DNA of 64,000 bases from Anthostomella pinea. Taxonomy: Eukaryota > Ascomycota > Sordariomycetes > Xylariales > Xylariaceae. Positions 30,867-41,153 of the stretch are shown here, piece by piece. The notes under the pieces are model-generated. The model was not told the origin of the DNA. It was given only the letters and a program-made list of their open reading frames with translations, and ran no database searches. Location: contig CAUWAG010000003.1 of NCBI GenBank assembly GCA_963556695.1, positions 1,798,001 to 1,862,000 of the forward strand, given 5' to 3'. The first letter of the stretch is position 1. Each line of letters begins with the position of its first letter. The position numbers and the translations under genes were made by a program.

Positions 30867-32060
30867 TTTATTAATACTTAAGAGAGTAAGTCCGTATCTA
30901 TTTTATTCGATTTATTATAACTAGTAAAAGCTGGCTTATTTTGGTGAGGAAATCGTTGCAAATGGGGGCTAGTTGCAAATGGGGTCCCACACGGTTAGTT
31001 GTAATATGTAAAGCCAAGTAAATCTTGCGATTCGTGCGGACCGGACATGTGACCAGGATTTCTGAGAGGGTTCAGACTCGTAAGTGTGATCTGTTAAGCC
31101 TTTCTAGTACTGAACGTGCCAAAGAGCTTGCGGTCCCATGCTACTGTGTGACTCGGGTTTCATTATATCCTCAGTCGTTCTCTGCGTTATGAGACCCCAG
31201 TGTTTCCAACTTCCCCCCTGCGTACGTCTTGAAAGTCAGATATAACTATAAGGTCAATGCCATAGCCCACACATCGGATCATGCTTCTGCCCGCAAGTAA
31301 TGGATGGAATAGCCTACATGGTCTCGCAGCATAAATACTTATCCCAGATACAATCCCCTGGGGAGTAAAATGCCGCTTTCCTTGCTCGAAGGGATGTTCA
31401 TGCTGAGCCTACAAAAGGTACATGGAAGGGCATTACCATAGACTCACGGCGATAACATGGACTGGTATCCTATCCTCGAAGCCCAGCAAGGTAGGCGCCT
31501 TGTAACCCAACATACGATAGGGGTCCGAATCTGTCACCCTAGACCTGCTGGCAGCTGAATTTCGTTGGAACTGTCTTGAATACACCATGCGAGTAACCCA
31601 GTGGCAGGACTTGGTGGTTATAAAGACTTGCAGAACTCCTAGTTTCTCCGTCACTACGCAGGTTCTCACAAGTGCCTTTCCTACCTGCCAGTACCCCTGA
31701 AATGGACTCACTCATGGCGGGTCTATTCGGACAACTTATACCCCGCCTTCTTTCAGCATGGATCATGGCGGCGCCGTGTGGCCTTGGCTCTCATAGAAAT
31801 AGCCACGAACGCTCCATCGATAATTATGCTCACAACATCGGTGTATGCTGCTTGTCCCGCGTGGTCAAGGAGTACTGACTCAGGGCCTCTGAACGACTGT
31901 ATATTGATCCCTCTAATGAACGCCTAAACAAAGACTGAAAGTGCATAATCGTCCTACCACCAACACTCGAGGCTAGACTGGTCTTTAACGTCCGCCGACC
32001 CCAGGATGAGTGGTCCCAAGCGCGAGATAGTCACGGTAAGAACACCGCAGTCGGACCTTT
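30867..32060. other. Intergenic, no supported gene
   Basis: About 1.2 kb; the first 60 bp are AT-rich. Small overlapping frames on both strands (31433-31878) have no recognisable content. A directly repeated TTGCAAATGGGG motif is at about 30955-30985. Confidence 0.4.
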
Positions 32061-32511
32061 CTACATACATCTCTGTACGCGCCAATCACCGCCTAACCAA
32101 CTCTTATTGCCGCAGGCTGTGTACTCACAATCGTGCTCCTTGTTTTTCTTGTAGCAATCCTCGACAGTGTCGCAGTAGTATCTGCCGGCATCGCACACGT
32201 CGTGAGTTCGCCTCGTTCGGGCAAGGCTTCGTTCTACCAGCCCTTTGTCAAGAGCCTTGACGTCGCTGTCGGATTTGTTGTCGTCCGTGATGTCGACTAG
32301 CCGCTGATGGTCACTCGACGGTGGGTTCCAGGCCTTGAGGGCTTCGGCAACTGACTTGTCCCGCTGTGTCGCATATGTTAGATCTGATGTGCTTGCTAGG
32401 TACCGTAGCAACTAGGGGGCTCACAGCTGCTAGAGAACTGCTGCGCTTGTCGTTTGGTGCGGCGACGGCGGCCCATGCCGCCATGAGCATAGCGAGGAAA
32501 GAAGTCTTCAT
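32061..32511 (-). CDS. Small secreted six-cysteine protein (effector-like)
   Basis: Two exons, 32425-32511 (29 codons) and 32061-32363, give 129 residues. The 61-bp intron has donor GTGAGC, branch CTAAC and acceptor CACAG. Residues 1-18 (MKTSFLAMLMAAWAAVAA) are a good signal peptide; NDKR soon after resembles a dibasic processing site. The middle (30-80) is charged with no cysteine. The C-terminus holds C86, C93, C99, C108, C113 and C128 (spacing 6-5-8-4-14). A second possible donor (GTGAGTAC) lies at the codon for C108; removing the 36 bp to the next TTAG keeps the frame, so the last part could differ. I do not recognise a family. Size, signal peptide and cysteines fit a small secreted protein; a role in host or microbial interaction is inference only. 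Confidence 0.7.
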
Positions 32512-33022
32512 ATTGGATTGTTTTTGCCAGTCTTTGCGTATCTCTCTGGTTTAGGTCTGACTTGTTGCAAGAGAAATGCCTACTCGGCTGGGAAGTCCGA
32601 GGTGCTTCACTTATACACCTGCTTATAAATGTCAGAAACAAGCTGATGCCCAACTTATCGGACAATTGGGTAACGCAAACCGCAATTTATGGATACGTGT
32701 TCATCCTGACATTGGGTCAACGGTTCAAGCAGATGAGCCAAAAGCGAAGTTCCAGCTAGCGCTGATAGGAATCGAACCTAAATCAACTTTTGGCCGTGCC
32801 TCATCCCACATCGTCATACTCGCACCGCCGTGCTGTGGATTTTTGGAAGGAAGAGGAAGAGGAATAAGGAGGTCAAGGAGGGATAGCCTACCGGCTTCCC
32901 CATGAGTACCTGCATGGCCGTGCCAGGGTAGGTACTTAGGACTAAAATCAACAAGTCTTTAGCACGCATTATCTAGTTGCAGTATTTATGCCCAAGATGT
33001 TGAACAGCGTGTATTATGTATG
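32512..33022. other. Intergenic upstream of the secreted-protein gene
   Basis: Promoter region of the secreted protein. A tRNA T-arm-like string exists near 32768-32785 but without a full cloverleaf. No gene supported. Confidence 0.4.
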
Positions 33023-33034
33023 GTTCATCTGGTT

Positions 33035-33286
33035 TGTTTGTTTGTTTGTTTGTTTGTTTGTTTGTTTTGTATTTAACGTGGGGGGTAGCTCCTCAGTAGT
33101 GCAGACCACGCCTCCCAGAGCCTCTGCATCGCAGGGTTGTGGAGGTCTCAAGAAAATAAGTACAGTCAGTCCCGCTCACGGGCCCATCCCCGTTGTTGCG
33201 GCGGTATGACCTTGGGGTCATCCATCTGGTCCTTCAAGAATAGCTATCTATCGGAGACAGATTGTTGAAAAGAACTTGCTCTTCTC
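33035..33286 (-). mobile_element. 5'-truncated Tad-like LINE fragment (family A), 252 bp
   Basis: Minus-orientation 3' end of the same LINE as at 42,342 and 57,626; the shared block includes CAGTAGTGCAGACCACGCCT and ATGACCTTGGGGTCATCCAT. On the minus strand it ends in a (CAAA)n tail (33035-33066 on the plus strand as TTTG repeats). It is flanked by a 12-bp target duplication GTTCATCTGGTT (33023-33034 and 33287-33298). Only the last part of ORF2 and the 3' UTR are present. Confidence 0.9.
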
Positions 33287-33298
33287 GTTCATCTGGTT

Positions 33299-35100
33299 GA
33301 TAACGTGTATTCTGATGATTCTCATTAGAGTGTGTGTTTCTGAAGGATCTACTGTCGTAAGCTGCAGGGCCCGAAATTGCCCTAGAGGCCCTGTTGGTGC
33401 ACTGCCACTTCCCTGAACGCCACTGTGGCTTGCGTGCCATTTGACACAAGAGAGCTCGGAGATTTCAATAAGATGTCCTACAAAAGAAGAACGAAGGTCG
33501 GAACTTATCAAAAAACTTCCAGATATGTCTCCTCGAGATTCGCCTACACCTTCCTAGGACCTGATGGCGGATCATTTAGCTCATCTCATCTCCACCTCAC
33601 TTTCCCTCATTGAATCACCAATGCTTGGGTGTCCGAGGCAGCGCAATGCCCAGTCCACCACCCAGTCGCCAGTCGCGTCTGGCATAGACTGGCTATATTG
33701 TTGTCGAGTCTGAGATCAGATATTACGGGAACTCAGGCCCATTGACATGGAGCATTGGAGATCATTGATAAGTGAGAAGCTGTGCACGCCTCAGAATGCC
33801 TCCCTAGTCTCAGGGATTCGACGTCGTCGCAACGTCTCAATTGAAGAGGGACGGGGATGGTCGCAGTCTCAACCGGCCAGAATGTTAACGCTGCTTCTAC
33901 GTAGTGATGCCGTGGTCTCCTGCGTAAGGGCGTGACGGGGTTGCAAATTGGATGCATCACAGCTGACTGGCGGCATTCAGGCTCACTATCCACGGAGAAG
34001 GCAGACGCTGGCACGTCGGACAGACCGGGTTGAGCGTCATGCTATACCAAGCCCCGACGAAGGAGTTTCCACAGACGCGGCAGCGGCGGCGGCGGCGAAA
34101 GTAGGGAAGGCGGCAATAAAGACAAGAAGAAGGAGGTGAAGTTCGCCAAGTGGAGGTTGCAGACGGGGTGAGCGATGTCCGTGACTTGGACAGGAGGCTA
34201 GCGAAATCACCAAGGGTAACAAGGCGCGTGTCTGATTCGATACTCGTTAACTCTTCAATAACTTACCTAGTTGAAGGACGGCGTCCCTTAAACGGGTACA
34301 AAACCGTAACCATTCACTCGATAGTCCATGGGAAGAGAGCAACGAAGCGACCGCACAACGAGACACTCATCTCCATTTCATCGTTTGCCGAGTGAGCTCG
34401 GTCTACGAATCGTCGGCCTCGTGTGTTCGGCATCTCGTCTAGACTTCGTGCCCGTGTAGGCGTGTATTGCTCATATGGTGTCTCGCATCGCCACTCATCT
34501 GCGCACTCGCTATCGGCGCTGCATCTGAACTTGTCGCGGCATGGCCCTTGCGTAGGTTCGAGCCTGGAGTGAGAGCACGCCAAGATCTGACTCGACATCC
34601 TTCGACTTGCCATCACAGTCCGGTCTCTACGAGCAGGGGCAGTTGGCGTGGAACTTCAGCAGTCAGCAGATTGGGGTTCGGGCAGTACCTGAGACCATTG
34701 GCTTCCAAGTTGCACGCCATCGCCACGCGTCGTGAGCTACAGGACAGTCGGGTCGGTGTTTTTAGATTGAAGCTGCTTGCCGCCTGTCGTCGTCTGCGAG
34801 ACGTAAGTTTGCTGAGCGAGTGGGCATCATTGATTGCCGGTCCATGATAGCTACACTGAGCCTCCAAAAGCCTCCTTACACTCCCCGTTCAGCAAGCAGG
34901 AAGTGTATTCATTACCAAATCCAAGCTGGTGTTTGTTCCACCAGACGGAATATATAATTTATATCCAGAAATGGATACAGTCTAGAGACGTGCCTGACGG
35001 AGGATCATGGGGGTGACTGTTACACCCAGCCCCCCCATAAGTCTCCGTACGCGCCATGTTGGAAGAGTTCCAAATCACACGTGAAAACTTGGAAATGCTG
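33299..35100. other. Gene-poor region with one Cys-rich fragment
   Basis: About 1.8 kb without a convincing complete gene. A minus-strand frame at 34314-34616 contains a compact Cys motif (separate entry). A GCG-trinucleotide run near 34076-34098 encodes Ala or Gly only by chance frames. Otherwise nothing supported. Confidence 0.4.
34485..34541 (-). other. Cys-rich coding-like fragment (C-x5-C-x5-C-x5-C)
   Basis: A minus-strand frame reads CRDKFRCSADSECADEWRC, with evenly spaced cysteines like those of the secreted proteins at 32.1 and 41.2 kb. No signal peptide or clear exon borders were found around it, so it may be an exon relic or chance. Low confidence. Confidence 0.25.
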
Positions 35101-35172
35101 GAATAAGCAGACAGGAATAAGAAGCTTTAATATAATATGCTTCTTTTGGTGCTTATACCAGTGTGCTTATTC
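35101..35172. repeat. 72-bp imperfect palindrome (hairpin or MITE relic)
   Basis: GAATAAGCA at 35101-35109 pairs with TGCTTATTC at 35164-35172, and the inner AAGAAGC (35119-35125) pairs with GCTTCTT (35139-35145) around a TTTAATATAATAT loop. It lies in an AT-richer patch about 400 bp upstream of the 35.5-kb gene. Could fold as DNA or RNA; mobility not shown. Confidence 0.55.
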
Positions 35173-35503
35173 GAACTACGATAGATATACCGTTGATTGC
35201 CGAGGGCGTGCTTTCAGGTGATTGTACCTCTCACTGGGCCGACGGTGCCTTCTTCCTTCTGGAACAGCACGCCTAGCCCAATCTCCAGAAGCTGATGGTC
35301 ACTACTTCCGGATCCTCTTTACGGATTGGGACGAGGTCCCAAACGAGGACCGCCAAAACGTTGACTTCCCTCACAACCTTCGCCTGATCGCTGCCCAGTG
35401 TGACATCTACCTCAACTCTGGCTACCTCGCTTGTGCAATCCACAGACCGCTCTGCCACGCGTCTCAAGCCTTCTCATTGCATACCTCAACTGGCATCATT
35501 TCA

Positions 35504-36841
35504 ATGGCATCACATAGTCACGACAATACGAACGATGGTCCTCGTTACTATGGATCTTCCTCGAACCTCTTCCAAGCCTCCACCAACAGACCAACAATCG
35601 TACCAGCTCCACACCCGCCGCAGCTGAATACGGGAGTCCATGGACAGTCAGATATGGGACAGTAGAGCTCCCCTGACATGGGAGCCCACGATTATCCAGG
35701 AACACAGCAGATTACCAACACCCACCAATTTCAAGGACCATCAAGCGCCTTCTTGAATCCGACTTATCCACTCTTCGATTATCTGGGTCAGACTGCTTAC
35801 ACGGGTGCATCCCAGGCTGCTCAGCGAGACGGAGCGCAGCCCAGACCGTTTTTCTCTGATACACATAGTACGGCAGCATCGTCCTATACCAATGATGGAT
35901 CCCTTTATCCCCCCGGTGGCCAGGCTCAGAGTTCCAACATTCATAGTCACATGCCGTCGACTCCGCATACCGCTTATGGGATTGGTCAGGTCCCTTCAGT
36001 CCAGAATCAAGGCATGTTGGGCGCTGCTGATGGGCCCCTTTCCAATGCAGACATACAAAACATGCACTTTGATCCAGCAGTAGTCGTACCAGCAATGAGA
36101 GATACACTTCGCATTATGTCGGCGCAATCACGGTACGCATGGATGAATCCGCCAGATGACGTCGCCACAACCAACAACGCCAGTGGTCCTCCCACCATTC
36201 CCGCTCCTCCGACAACCCCTCGGAGTGCGCCTTATGAGGTCCCTTCGAACCAGAATCAAGACATGTTTGGCGCTATCCATGGACTCCTTTTCGATACAAA
36301 CATGTGGAGCGTAAATCCTATGCCATCGACCGACTTTCAAGCTCCCATGCTTTTCCACGCTAGAGGCGAATTCTTTTCACCAGGTACACACAACGTCTTC
36401 GCAACCAACAACGACAGTGGTCCTCCCTACATTTCTGCTCAGTTCGATGCACTGTCTTACGACCTTCAACCCGGAAGGACTGAGGACACCTTCTGGTGTC
36501 CCAATTGCAAAGTGGATCGGGAAAAGAAATATTTCCGAAAGTCCCTTGCCATCCAAACTCGAAATTGTCACAAATTTCTACCAACGTGCGTGTATTGTAG
36601 ATACACTCGGGACTTCTCGGATGGGAGACCTATTTGCGTCACAACAAATCCAGACAAACCAGGTGCACATAGAGGACATGTTGGGTGCGGAAGGAAGCTT
36701 CCCCAGGAGTTTTTCAACTACAAGAGGCTAAAACCAACTTCCAATGTGTGTGAAGACTGCAGGAACAAGAAAAACGTTGCCGGCAGGAAGAGAGGAAACG
36801 AACAGAAGCAGAAAAATATACGGGCCCGAGAAGGTGCTTGA
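35504..36841 (+). pseudogene. Protein with C-terminal Cys-rich (zinc-binding-like) domain, in-frame TAG near the start
   Basis: From MASHSHDNTNDGPRYYG the frame is open for 53 codons, meets TAG (35663-35665, after SDMGQ), then continues in the same frame from SSPDMGAHDYPG to a TGA at 36839. The second part alone could start at ATG 35678 (387 residues). The N-terminal two thirds are Pro/Asn/Gln-rich and disordered, with an internal duplication: VPSVQNQGMLGAADG and VPSNQNQDMFGAIHG, then ATTNNASGPPTIPA and ATNNDSGPPYISA. The C-terminal 105 residues have CPNC, CVYC, CGRKL and CEDC pairs, suggesting zinc binding, then a basic end (KNVAGRKRGNEQKQK) that could be nuclear-targeting. I do not recognise the family. 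The TAG may mean a later true start or a nonsense mutation. Confidence 0.6.
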
Positions 36842-37618
36842 ACATGAGCACACTTACGTTATAGCAAGCCCATCCAAGCATGGAAATTAATTGATTAGAA
36901 GTGCTATAATCACCCCTCCATGTGCGGCATGCCATCTCGATCAACCTTATCTCGTCTCCTTCGAATTCCCACGTGCTGAGTTCAATGTGGATCACTCGCA
37001 GGCCGGTCTTGTAGTCGCACGAGCTCCCACACGAGCTCATCATCAGGCAAATTGAAATCAGAAGACTCCAGGTCCTTTCAAACATATGTGTTTTCAAAGG
37101 ACCTCTATAATTTAGAGAAGAACCCGGGCGAGATGTATCTTACACGTCTTATAGCTTTCTCTTTCGCGGAGACTCGCCATTGAGAACCGGCACTATTATA
37201 TACCCATCGTGTGCAAACGTCAAAGCCAGCTGGTAAAATGCTGCTTGCTCTGCTTTTCTAGAGAGTAATGATTTCCGCGTATTCTTCTTAAAAAGATGGC
37301 GTCTTGGGACAGTGTCCCCCGAGCCGGGAAGAATGGCCCACCCCTATCATCTTCGGCATGTCTAAATGTCGCCAAGAGGTTGACATGGCCTGCTTGTTAT
37401 TAGCGCGCCCTTCCGGCTGACAGACGCCCGTGCCCCGCAAGCTCCGTGGGTGCCTTCATCCCGGAGGTCCGAGGTCGGGACGACATCGCAGAGATTCCTA
37501 AGAAAGTATAAATGAGGCATTGGCCTGGACTATCCACCTAGTCTCACCAACTACCCTCTCTCTAAGTCATTGCTCTCCAGAGTCTAGCATCGATTCGCGA
37601 TTAAGGTCACTTTCACCA
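36842..37618. other. Intergenic, MFS gene upstream region
   Basis: About 780 bp. Presumed promoter of the transporter; TATATA-like string at 37197-37203 is far from the ATG. No gene recognised. Confidence 0.4.
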
Positions 37619-39256
37619 ATGCTGCTGAACAGAATCAGGGGCGTTCCGCTCTGGCTGAGCGCATCAGTCATCTCGGCATTCAACGCCATCGTCTTCGGGT
37701 GAGTCCCATCACGAACCAAAAAACCCCACGAAGTCAACCACAGTCCACGGCGCATCACTAACGCGACGCAGCCTCGACACAGGAACGATCGGTTCCGTGA
37801 CCACCATGCCCGCCTTCACCGCCACCTTCGGCGACTTCTCAGCGACGATCCACGGGCTAATCGTGTCGTCGATCCTGCTGCCCGGCGCGCTCACCGCCCT
37901 CGTCACGGGCGTGCTCGCCGACCGCTACGGCCGCACGCGCATCATAGCAACGGGCTCGCTAATCTTCGGCCTCGGCGCCGCCCTCGAGACCGCCGCCGTG
38001 TCGCTGGGCATGTTCGTCGCGGGCCGCCTGCTCAAGGGCGTCGGCGAGGGCCTCTTCCTCAGCACCGTCTACGTGCACGTGTGCGAGATCTCGCCCGCGC
38101 GCGTGCGCGGCGTCATGGCCTCGGTCGTGCAGTTCCTCATCACCTTCGGCCTCGTCGCGGGGTTCTTCATCTGCTACGCCACGTCGTCGCGGTTTTCCGC
38201 GTCCGGCTCCTCCGCCGCCTGGCGCTTGCCCATCGCGCTGCAGGCCGCCATCGCCCTGGCCAACGCCGCCGCCTCCTGCTCCTTGCTGCCGCAGAGCCCG
38301 CGCTGGTTGCAGGCGCGGGGCCGGCCCGACGAGGCGCGCGGCGTCATCGACCAACTGGGCCTTGACGACGGAGAGAAGGCCGAGCTGCTGGCACAGTCGG
38401 CGGCCGCGCTCGCGCACTCGCCCACCGTGCCGTTCCTGCAGAGTCTGCGCGCGACGACGCTGGAGTTCAGGGAGGCTTTCGCGGGACCCTTCCGAAGCCG
38501 CACACTGTTCGGTTGCTTTTTGTTGGCGATGCAACAGTTTAGTGGCATCGACGGCGTCCTCTACTATGCGCCGATCCTGCTGCGGCAGGCCGGCATCTCG
38601 TCCGGGGACGCCGTGTTTCTGGCGTCCGGCGTCAGCGCGCTGGTCATCATGGTCACGACGATCCCGGCCACGCTGCTGGCCGATGCGTGGGGCCGCAAGA
38701 CGTCGACGCTGGTCGGCGGGAGCCTGATCTTCACTATCATGCTGATCATGGGTTCGCTCTACGCGGCCGGCGCGGTGCATGCCGATACGGGCGCGGCCCG
38801 CTGGGTTGTCGTGGTGTGCATCTACCTGTACGCTGGTGTCTTCAGCGCCACGTGGTCGATTGGCTTCCGGGCCTTCTTGATCGAGAGCTTGCCCCGAAAG
38901 ACAAGGAGCAGTGCGTCGAGCCTGGCGCAGAGTAGCAACTGGGTGAGTCGAGTTTACGCCGCGATCGTTGGTACTTAACAGATTGCACTGACGATATTTC
39001 GCAGATGGCAAACTTCCTCGTGGCGCTTACGACGCCCATATTTATCGCCACGTCTACCTTCGGGATCTATTTTTTCTTTGCTGGCTGCACACTGCTCTGC
39101 ACGGTAGTGTCCGCGCTCTTCATGTTTGAAACCAAGGGACGCACTTTGGAAAGTATCGAGCAGCGGTATTCAGAGAGCCAGGCGATGAGCACGGGCAGGT
39201 GGAAACTGCCCGTCCACAATTTCAGGCTTCGAAGACTCCAGGCAACTTCAGCATAA
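37619..39256 (+). CDS. MFS sugar-porter family transporter
   Basis: Three exons, 37619-37698, 37772-38942 and 39005-39256, give 500 residues with 12 predicted membrane helices. Introns use GTGAGT donors and CAG acceptors. Splicing restores FNAIVFGLDTGTIGSV, the D-T-G-x-I-G of helix 1. Other sugar-porter signatures: ADRYGRTRII, GRLLKGVGEGLFLSTVYVH, LPQSPRWLQARGRPDEARG, QQFSGIDGVLYYAPILLR, ADAWGRKTSTLVGG and FETKGRTLESIEQRYSE. A plasma-membrane proton symporter or facilitator for a sugar or related polyol is likely; substrate cannot be told. The gene is unusually GC-rich in exon 2 compared with neighbours, giving long false frames on the other strand. It is convergent with the MetE-like gene (104 bp between stops). 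Confidence 0.92.
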
Positions 39257-39360
39257 GAGAGAAGCATACAGCCAGGAGATAGCGCGGGCGCTGTTAGGGG
39301 GCAGGAGACTCCGTCGAGAGAGAAACCCATAGTACCCAATATGACGGATCTGTATACCAA

Positions 39361-40647
39361 TTACTTCCATACTTCCCCTGCGACCCGCTTGACAAGCTCA
39401 AGTTTCTCCCACATAAGATCCATAGTCATGCCCTTGCCGCCGGACAGACTGCTACTACTAAACCCACACTGCGGACTCAGAGCCAGACAATCCAGCGCCT
39501 CCTCCACACTGATCTTCTGAGCCTCGGCGATCACGCCCGCCGCAGCGTAGACCCTCTCCTTCATGAGCCCAACATCCTCCAAGTCGGCCGTCTTCGTCGA
39601 GACGAGTCCCAGCACGACATCCTTGCCCTTCGGCAGGAAGCGGAGCGGCTCGAACCCGCCCGCGCGCTCCAGGTCGTCGAACTCCAGGCAGTACGTCTGG
39701 TAGTCGGTCTCGTTGAACAGCTTGTGGGCGATCTTCTCGTACGAGCCCTCGACCCAGTGCGTCGAGCCCGACATGTTGCCGCGGCACAGGTGCATGCCGA
39801 CGTGCAGATCCTCGGGCTTGCCCGCCAGCAGGTGGTTGTGCGTGCGCGTGTACATATCGAGCAAATCATCCGTGTTCGTGCCGTCCGCTCGGCAGCCTTC
39901 GAGGAACTGCGAGGAGGCGAAGTACGTCAGGTGCGGGTCGTCGACCTGCAGGTAGCGCAGGCCCGCGTCGTAGAGTGTCTGCAGCTCGGCTGCGTAGCAC
40001 TTGGCCAAATCATCGAAATACCCCTGATCGGATGTGTAGCCTGACTCTGGGGTCCAGGCCGTGCCCGGCTTCAGCTGGATGTGCTGGTAGTTCGGCGATG
40101 GCATGGTGAACTTGGCCTCGCGCCATAGGTCTTCTGGCAGGCTCCCCCGTAGTGCGAGCCATTCGGAGAGGTAGGGTGACTCCTTGTACTGGATCTTACC
40201 GGTGCAGATGACGGCTGCTCGCGTCTTTGCTCCCATCTTCGCGAGACCGGTCGTGGTGGGGAAGTCTGTGCGGAACGCATCCGGGATCGGTAGGTCAGGC
40301 CGGGCTTCAAACCCGGACAATTTCTCACTATCGTACCGGCGTCAGAGGATTGCGACTCAAAAAGACTTCACGGTTGAAACGTAAACGAGAGGCATGCAGC
40401 TTATTGCTCACAAGAAACCACCAAAGTAGATATGCCGAGCATATTCACCATCCGTGATAGGTCTGATGCCCTTCTCTATCTGGAGTCGAACCACATCTCG
40501 GATTGCTCGAGTCTCTGCATCTTTGGCCTCCTTCGGGACCTCAAGCGAGTACATCTGAGAGGGCGAGGACAGGCTGGAGCGCGCGTCCAGCAGTGACTGG
40601 GGCCGCAGTAGCGACCCGATGTGGTCAATCCTGAAGGGTGGCGACAT
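39361..40647 (-). CDS. Cobalamin-independent methionine synthase family protein (MetE C-terminal-domain / YxjG-like)
   Basis: Two exons, 40412-40647 and 39361-40327, give 400 residues. The 84-bp intron has donor GTGAGC and acceptor ATAG; splicing restores YFGGFFEKLSGFEARPD. Length and layout match the single-domain YxjG-type branch of the MetE C-terminal fold (UROD/MetE-like barrel), not the 760-residue fungal Met6. The N-terminus MSPPFRIDHIGSLLRPQSLL has the HIGSLLRP substrate motif. Zinc-ligand candidates are H258 and C260 (VGMHLCRGNMSGSTHW), E294 (CLEFDD) and C366 (SPQCGFSS). Such proteins may move methyl or related groups to or from a thiol; the true substrate in fungi is unknown. Neighbouring MFS gene could supply a substrate, but this is only positional. 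Confidence 0.9.
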
Positions 40648-41153
40648 TGCCGGTTCCGAAGATGAAGCTACCTACGCTTTAGCGGTCGATAAGTTTAATA
40701 TGAAAATAAATCGTCATCTATGATGGGAGTTAATGGGAATGAGGATGAGGGGGATGAGGGTGAGCTGGGGTTGACCCTCCTTCAAGACCCCCGCATCCCT
40801 ATTCGGATTTGCCGGTCCCGCTCAAGAACTTGTTCCCACTGTTGTCGGCGATCCCGTCGCGCGTATACCGAATAAGTCTACCCAGTTTATCAAGGCGCGC
40901 TTCCAACTTACATCATCGGCCAGGGTGTGCCTATTTTGGTGTAACCCCAGTACATTAGGCAGGACAGCATGGCAATTCGGGCAGAGGAGGTGCCCCTCGT
41001 AAGGGTATATGAGAGATACAAAGCTGCCAAAGAGCCAAATTCAACTCAAGAACCAGACCAACAATAAACAGCAACAGTCACATATACTCAGCTTCCACCG
41101 TTCCCTTACCTGCTTCAGCCACAACGTTACGAGAAGCCAACGTCCCACCCACA
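40648..41153. promoter_or_regulatory. Divergent intergenic region, MetE-like / secreted two-module gene
   Basis: 506 bp between divergent starts. Just upstream of the ATG at 41154 is an A/C-rich leader (AACCAGACCAACAATAAACA). A GATGAGGG/GGATGAGGGTGAG purine-rich tract lies at 40741-40765. Confidence 0.45.

Noticed and set aside
32765..32840. tRNA-like T-arm (AGGTTCGATTCCT on the minus strand)
   Set aside because: No matching acceptor stem, D-arm or anticodon arm could be drawn around it; taken as chance.
37959..39011. 350-codon minus-strand open frame
   Set aside because: Antisense shadow of the GC-rich MFS transporter exon; Gly/Arg/Ala-rich with no domain.
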